Part shown: one piece after another, positions 57,501 to 64,000 of the stretch
Layout: each line of letters starts with the position of its first letter
Numbering within the stretch: position 1 is the first letter of the stretch
NCBI GenBank assembly: GCA_030268105.1
Contig: BSDZ01000078.1
Span: 3,585,001-3,649,000, forward strand
Reading direction: 5' to 3'
Source: Volvox africanus
Lineage: Eukaryota; Chlorophyta; Chlorophyceae; Chlamydomonadales; Volvocaceae
DNA length: 64,000 nt
The notes under the pieces: model-generated
The model's database searches: none
What the model saw: the letters and a program-made list of their open reading frames with translations, nothing else
What the model was told of the DNA's origin: nothing
Made by a program: the position numbers and the translations under genes

Positions 57501-58760
57501 TAGTTCATCACCGCCGCTATGATAGAAAGCTGCCGCGAGACCGCCAAGAATGCGAATGGTTGTCTCGAACACCTGTGCGACGCATTAGGCAGTCAAGATG
57601 TCGCGACACTAAGAAGTCATTGCCGCGTCACATAACAGTTATGCGGCATGATATCGGCCTTACATCGATCAGCACATGCTTTGGCATCGCGCGTAACGCG
57701 GGCATTCCGCAAGCTTTTGAAGAAATTACCGAAATTGGGGCCCGGAAACTGTAAGTCCGTGGGGAGCAATACACCAGCTACGTTCTCACCGAGACTTCTC
57801 CCTGGTTAAAATTCAGGTGGTTGGCAACCCAGAACCGCGCCTCCGCGTATTCTTCCATCAAACCCAATATCTGCAGTGTGTCAAGGCTGTCCACGATAGT
57901 AAGGCCCATGTTGAACCACTCTCTTGAGGAGCGGGAGCCGGCATTGAGCTCATCGTGTCCCCATGCATACTGCCTGCATTCAAGCGGCAGCATGAGAGAG
58001 ACTGTATCTGTTCAGGTCCTGCTGGACGCACCACACAAGAGGTTCACAGCATATTTTCAACATGCCCAAACCGTTCCACGCTACAACCCAAGAGAACAAG
58101 AACGACGCAGCTCAGAGACCGTGAGGCAATGAACTCCCAACTTCATATTTACACGAACGGATTGGACACTCGAAGTCTGAACAGATCACGTGTGAGCGTC
58201 TATGTACCCAGCGTACGCTGCTCTCACCTATAGCCCTTCCACGTCCACCTTGCTGCCTCCCGAACTCTTTGCTTCCGTTGCTGCGCATCAGTGATGCACC
58301 CCAATCCATCCGCGCCGCAGGTATGGTTCCCGTCGCAAACGCCCGACTGAATACAACGTGGCGACCGGTCGACAGCGGGTAGTTTCCATATGCGATATTT
58401 CGGATCCTTGTGCGGATAATGTCTCAAAGGTCGGAAGAGAACACCTGTAGGTGGTGGTGGCTGAGTTACGCGTGGGAAAGCCTCGGGGGTTGACGGACGC
58501 TGGGGAATCTGGCGTTGGGGTGGAGAGGGAAAACTTGCGGTGTACTGCGTGGAAGATGCGTCTGTGTCCTTCTCCAAGCGTTGCTCGCTTCGCATGTTGT
58601 GCGCGATAAGGGCTGGATGCAGGAAGAAGACGAACCATACGTACGTCACTAGCGCGAAGCATCCGAGGGCAACTATGTAGAGACGAGCACTTCTTGTCCT
58701 GAGCAGACGCTGCCAGGACGGTCGCACAACCTTGTACGGTGATACATATCGTGGAAACAT
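54570..58760 (-). CDS. Class I alpha-1,2-mannosidase (glycoside hydrolase family 47)
   Basis: Trims alpha-1,2-linked mannose from N-glycans in the ER or Golgi. Nine phase-consistent exons (minus strand): 58760-58228, 57973-57790, 57572-57469, 57212-57055, 56770-56574, 56344-56167, 55951-55526, 55154-54958 and 54734-54570, giving 713 aa. The N-terminus has basic residues followed by one hydrophobic span (LYIVALGCFALVTYVWFVFF), so it is a type II membrane protein with a Pro-rich stem. The GH47 barrel follows: YAWGHDELNAGSRSSREWF, TIVDSLDTLQILGL, FETTIRILGGL, YTFGASADSAYEYMLKQW, HLTCFLPGTMALG, FLRPEVAESLFYLWRATGDP, KMESFWMAETMKYFYLLFSD and FNTEAHPLAIW. The acidic residues in LRPEVAES and KMESF and the Thr of FNTEAHP (calcium ligand) are in place, so it is probably active. 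A Ser/Thr/Pro-rich insertion of about 60 residues sits before FEPRSRENFLRP. ER versus Golgi subtype is not decided. Confidence 0.93.
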
Positions 58761-59198
58761 TGTCAATAGTAACAACCCTTAACTGGGCCGACCAGAAAAT
58801 GGTTGAATTCAAGCCAATAAACTATGCATTTCTGAGTCTGATCACTTCAAAGACCCATGCAAAATTTATCATAATCAATGGATCTAAACATTTCATTTAG
58901 TAGTCTGCTAATATAACACTGGCTTTCGCTGCGTTCAACTGTAACAGCAAATTATTCCAAGACGGAAAGGTGTGACCACATTGGACAGATATACATAGGC
59001 CGGTTTAACCGGCATAAAGCATGCTGTCGACTTCATCATCAGACGTAACAGCCATGACGTGCACCTTGCTTGCGAACCCGTTGTCGTGGATTGGATCTAG
59101 CTGCACATTTCGCAGCTAAGAAATACGCCAGTAACTTGGTAACATTACAGTTACGTGTTGAACAAAGTACTTGCTGACAAATATGCTACTTTGCCAGT
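58761..59198. promoter_or_regulatory. Shared divergent promoter region, GH47 / MLH3
   Basis: The ATG of the mannosidase (58760, minus) and that of MLH3 (59199, plus) are 438 bases apart and point away from each other. Both starts are well supported by homology and N-terminal features. The region must hold both promoters and 5' UTRs. It is AT-richer than the flanking exons. No specific element was recognised. Confidence 0.55.
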
Positions 59199-62100
59199 AT
59201 GCTGCCCGTCCGGCAGCTTCCAAAGTCTTTGGTAGATAGAATCCGCACAGGTTTGACTCTTAACTCCCTGGATGAAGCAATAGCAGAACTTCTTGCTAAT
59301 TCAATTGATGCCGAGGCCAGTAATGTTCATATTTCACTGAATGCGGAAGCTCTGAGCTTCACTGTTGAGGATGATGGGAGAGGCATCCACCCTGACGACG
59401 TCAACGCTTTGGGAGGACGGTATTGTACCTCGAAGATACGCAGCATGGCAGATTTTCAAGCCGGCGTTCGAACTCTGGGTTTCCGTGGCGAGGCGATCTG
59501 CAGCCTGTTCAGCCTGGCCGCGGACGTATGTGTGACTACCAGAGCAAGGGGAACATTCGTGACCCTAGTCAAACATGTACAGTGCGGAGGAACCAAAATA
59601 CGAACGGGTCCGAGCACCGTGCAGCTTGCACACTCAGGCACAACGATATCTGTTAAGCGGTTTCTTTTCAACCAGCCAGTCAGGCAGCGGCAACTTGCGG
59701 GGCAGCACAGGTATCGGTGCCTCTCGTCGCGTGCGCTGTTCGTTTACCTGCAACCGACATGGGGAAAATTGAGCGTCGGGAATCGGGCTAAAGGAATTAG
59801 CCTTTGTGGAAGATCTTTGCATGCATGGCTCGGCAATGGCAACCTTCCATGTAAACGTCATGTGCATATTGTAGCCCTGTATAAGCCCTCTAGCCGTTGC
59901 CCTACATAAACCATCCATTCAACAACTTCCAGGGACTTGGAAGCCTGTACCATTGAGGCCGTGCTCCGGATGGCGCTACCTTTCGCTGACGTGGGCGTCA
60001 CACTCCTGCGGGCAACCACTGGGCTGGTCCTTCTGCATCTGCCCCAGGTGATCACCAAACCCTAAGTATCCAACATATATAATCCTTAATCCTACCTCCT
60101 TTGCGAGAATGAGCCGCTTTTTGCGGATGATTTCCTCGGGAAAATCTTCAAGGCGGCAGTGACCCTACCTTGCAGGGTCGCAATGTCGCCACTACGTTCC
60201 TCCGTCTCGTCACTGAGTATCCCCCCTCGTCGCCGCTGCTTAGCGTCTCTGGCAGCAAGGGCTATCGGGCGAGCGCTGTCCTGGGTAGTCTGACAATGTC
60301 CTGGCCCCATCCGCACCACCAGTACATGTACGTCAACCGTCGCCACGTGCGCAGCTTGCCGCTGGCCGCGCTCCTAAACGAGCACTTTCTGCGGGCAAAC
60401 CAGCAGGCAGGATTTCGTCACGCAGCGCGGGATTGCAAACTCGGGGACCCAGTAGAGAGACGCGGAATCTCTGGGACTGTTAGAGGCGCCAGCTGCAGCC
60501 CGAAGGTCTTACCAGTATTCTTGGTGCTCCTTGAGTGTCCATATTTTGACTACGATGTAACTGCGGAGCCGGATAAGTCGGATGTGATATTCAAGCAGCT
60601 CCCCCTCGTGCAGCATCTGCTTCGAAGCTTGGCTGCGAAAGCTTGGGGTCCAGCTGGCTTGCAGAGCCACGATGATGAGGGTTCAGGAACAACCATTGCC
60701 GCCCATGGGGACGTAGTCGGTAATCAGAGTGGCCCGGAGAAGGTGGGGCCCAGTGGCACTGGTGAGGAATTTCCACCTAAGTCACAGGACTTGCGCGTAA
60801 GAAACAGCCATGTGAGGCTACAAGATAAACCGGTACTAAGTCAAACCCTCGCGCAGCATGCTGACAAGCAGCGCTGTGTGGCAACTGGGAACGAGGATGT
60901 TCGCGCTGCACAAGTACACCGCCCACTTCGGGCGCTTCTGCAACTGCAAGCGAGTGCCCGGGCAAGCCAACTAGCACAGTCTCGAACGATGAGCTTAGCG
61001 GCTGTGATGGCACCGGAAAAGGACTCCGAGGAAGCTGAGGATGCATGCAAGCGGAATGCTGCGCAAAAAGAGTCTGGCTGTGCGAGGCAAGTCGCAGGGT
61101 TGCTGAAAGAGCTTCTAGCAAGTCCTAGTGACGGAAGGACATGCATAATCAGCGATGCCCCTAACGGCAACAATGGCCCCACATGCAGGGTTATGGGCCT
61201 GGCATACACTACGCGCCAAGGAAGCTTGTTTGGAGGGCCAAACCCCCATATTTCAACTGCTTACAATACCATGGGCCACGATAATGATGCGGTACACAAG
61301 AATGGCTGGCATGCAGGGGGACACGGCGTCACGGCGCGTCAAACCTGTAATGCTGAGATCGGGTTCGGTGCCGGCGGGGTTGGAGGGAGGCTGTTTCGCA
61401 AGGGAGCTCAACATGACTACGCGACCATAGCTGACCTCCCGGATGGCCTCGAGGATGACCCCTTGTGCGGTGACGGCCAGCTAGGGGTCTCCATAATAGG
61501 CGAGGAGCGCTTTGCTGGCGCCGACATTGAGTGGCGGCATGTATCACGCTTAACGGTCCGCACAGGTTTGACAGACATGCGACTGGCTGCATCTCCAGAA
61601 CTGGGTCGGGGACGTACAATGCTGACATTGCATGACAGCCGGCTGATGGCAACGAGTCCAAGCTTCGATTGCCCGAAGTCAACATCCAACCAGCACATCC
61701 TTCTGCATCCAGGGGATACTCCCACGCCCAGCCATAAGGTCACCGAAGAAGGCTTTGCCTTTTCAAGGGGAAATCAGTGGAGCCATGGTGGATTGGAAAG
61801 CAAACATGCGGCACGTACACCTCCATTGGAGGGGGAGCTTGGATCTCTGGGCCATGACGTCATTCCAGGCTCGTCACCCATAACTCTATCACGGGCGCGT
61901 CCGCAGCAAATGTTGAAGATGCCAGGCTCAGATGCATGCGGATACAGAGACGGCACGTGGCAGAGCCCAAATGAGCTCATCGTTCCTATGCGGTCCGCAC
62001 AGGATAAAGCAAGAAATTTCTTGAACTTGGGCCCTCTTGGCAAACAACTTATGGAGTGTAGTTCGCCGCGCCCGTTGGCAGCGAAGGCGTCACCTGACGA

Positions 62101-64000
62101 CTCAGTAACTAGCTTCAGGTGGGTCGGCGATGGTGATGGCCTCGCCCAAGCAGTACCTTGCGACAATTTTGGTAGGGAGTATGGCGATTGCTCCGAAGAC
62201 CTATCTTGGGCCAAGGGGCTCAGTCCTGATACTATTGACGGCATTGTGCACCTGCGAATGCGCCTTCAGCTGAAGTGTGCCGGCCGCTCCAGTGCATCGG
62301 ATGACAGCAATAAATCCCAGGCGCTTGAAAACGACTGCCAATGGGGTTTGCAAGGTGACATTCCCTCCGTGCGCAACGACCTCAGTCGCGGTCATACCTG
62401 TGATCAAATGGAGATCTCCGCAGCTACAGATGCTGCAACTGCGGCCAAAAAAGCCCAAATACCGAACCTGCCCAAGAAAGGTGCGTAGGCACTAAGTGCG
62501 TCTTGGGGTAGTGGTTGCCTTCCCATTGGGACGTTTAGCAAAGCCTTCGGCTATAAGCTACCAAGAACGCAACTGCGTGTAGGGATTCCTGGTCTGGCAT
62601 CAAGGGGTGCTGCGCCACTTACGTTCGCAGGTGATGCATTGTGCATGTTTCTCTCGGACCTCGGAAACAGCCCTCACGAGGTTACCACCAGGAAGAGCGC
62701 TGTTCCACGATCGCGCAGCACAAGGTCTGGCCCAAAACCTGCGTCCAGTTGGGAGGGCCTCCGTCTTACAGGGGCTTTCGACCGGCACCCCGCGGGAAGC
62801 GTGGAGCCGTTCTTAAAGGAGGCCATTAAGCAGGTAGCGTCAGCACCAAAAGCGACAGTCTCGGGTGCGGCGATCCCAGCGGATGTACCTGTAAGACGTG
62901 ATTGCTCCTTTCATTCGCACGGAGCCGTGCCGCCAGCAGCTGATGAAGGCCAAGCAGTTGCTGTCCCAGGACAGCTTTTGGAAGGCCGGAACAGCCAGCA
63001 GCTCATCGTTGGAATGGCCTTACCAGCAGGGGACAGCAGTTATAATGACGGTTCGGACAGGTATGATGAGGGTTCCCTATCGCAGCTCGCCAAGTTTCTC
63101 AACTTTGCCAACGTCGATAGTGAAATGGAGAGCACGCCAGCACCGCATTCTGCGGTCGTTGGCTTGGACCAGGTGGACGTGATAGAGGTCAGCAGCAGTG
63201 CCAATGAAGTACCTTCGATCATCGACAGGACTCCCGTAGGACAGCGGTGCAGCGGATCAAGCGTTAGAACACCTATGCGAACTGGTCATTTTGTAAATGC
63301 CCAAGCAAAGATAGCATTGGGGACTCAATTTCCAGGGCATTGTGGCTCCGATGGATCTATGGGTGAACCTGTCCCTGAGGTAAGTACGCCGAGCGATGGT
63401 CCGATACCAAAGGCTCGGTCCGCACCCAGCACATCGGCCGGCCCATCTACTGCGCCTATCTCTCACAAGCATTCGCGAGCTCCACAACTGGTGCAGTCCT
63501 CACCTCCCCATGCAAAGAAGCGGTCCAGGGTCGTCCATATGGAATTATGCGGCAGGCTTGCATTGTCACAGTGTGCGCCAGTGCTGTCCTATGGTTCAGA
63601 TACTTTAGACGAAGTATCAAGAGCTTCAGCTCCATTACCGGGGTCTGAAGCTGTGGTCACCAGGCCAGCCTTGGAATCCGAACCATGGGCCGATGAATCC
63701 ATGCGAGGAGCCACCTCAGATAATGCGCGGAACCCCAACATTGACACCGCCAGCACAGCCATTGTTACAGCTGGGGCAACTACTGGTACGCCCTCTGTTT
63801 GTCAAATGGCGTTACTTGGGGCAGCAGATGTTGGTACCAGCGGCATGTATGGAGCCCGAAGCGGACCTCTGGGTGTCGGCAGTGGACCTGGCACCACACG
63901 CCTCATATGCAGCTTCGTATGGCCGGTAAAACAGGCTATCCTGGGGTTGAAGCATCGAACATCTCAGGCTGAGCAGGCCCCGCACCGAAATGTCCGGCGG
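59199..64000 (+). CDS. MLH3: DNA mismatch repair / recombination protein MLH3, 3' partial
   Basis: MutL-family ATPase. MLH3 pairs with MLH1 as a nuclease in meiotic crossing-over and in repair of insertion loops. Exons 59199-59710, 59933-60047, 60176-62480 and 62631 to the window end join in phase, giving 1434 codons so far. The GHKL ATPase motifs are intact: Glu30 and Asn34 in ELLANSIDAEA, DDGRGI at 58-63, TLGFRGEA at 92-99 and SGTTISVKRFLFNQPVR. The transducer domain follows, with QYMYVNRRHV from 258 and ECPYFDYDVTAEPDKSDV from 329. A very long disordered linker then runs to the window edge. The C-terminal dimerisation/endonuclease domain (with its metal-binding motif) is not reached. The TAG at 62486-62488 lies within the 150-bp intron 62481-62630. 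Skipping that intron leaves the frame open to 64000. MLH3 fits better than MLH1 or PMS1 by overall sequence and long linker. Confidence 0.88.

Overview
This window is nuclear DNA from an intron-rich eukaryote, most likely a chlorophyte green alga of the Chlamydomonas/Volvox type. The reasons are plant-type orthologues (a UBP12/USP7 deubiquitinase ending in the plant-like C-terminus EKPVKIYA, a green-lineage DYRKP kinase, a plant-like mitochondrial pyruvate dehydrogenase E1-alpha), many short GT-AG introns, and alanine/glycine/glutamine-rich disordered protein segments. The species cannot be named from the sequence. Gene models were built by hand from homology, splice motifs and reading phase. 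Unless an entry says otherwise, its introns keep the frame and use GT-AG ends.

Layout. (1) 180-8839 (+): a large protein whose 5' end lies outside the window, with MgtE_N/FliG-like helical repeats, a disordered centre and a conserved but unrecognised C-terminus. A possible exon with an IQ motif follows at 9291-9587. (2) 9.6-13.0 kb: no convincing gene, several perfect inverted repeats. (3) 12980-18974 (-): DYRKP-type kinase, 13 exons, 1210 aa. (4) 19257-25342 (+): CAP10/GT90-type glycosyltransferase, firm in its 3' half and uncertain in its 5' half. (5) 27121-28899 (+): mitochondrial PDH E1-alpha, 394 aa. (6) 30559-33401 (+): three-RRM RNA-binding protein, 789 aa. (7) 33.4-38.3 kb: no convincing gene. 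(8) 38315-49031 (-): UBP12/USP7 deubiquitinase, 24 exons, 1315 aa, with one GC-AG intron. (9) 50381-52045 (-): FRA10AC1 homologue, 328 aa. (10) 54570-58760 (-): GH47 alpha-mannosidase, 713 aa. (11) 59199 to the window end (+): MutL-family MLH3, cut off at its 3' end after 1434 codons.

The genes form no pathway or operon. They are ordinary nuclear genes for signalling, glycan processing, carbon metabolism, RNA binding, ubiquitin removal and DNA mismatch repair/recombination. Two head-to-head pairs (DYRKP/GT90 and GH47/MLH3) have start codons only 282 and 438 bp apart and probably share promoter regions. I saw no CRISPR array, rRNA, tRNA, viral gene or toxin gene. The most nearly novel item is the helical-repeat protein at the left end.
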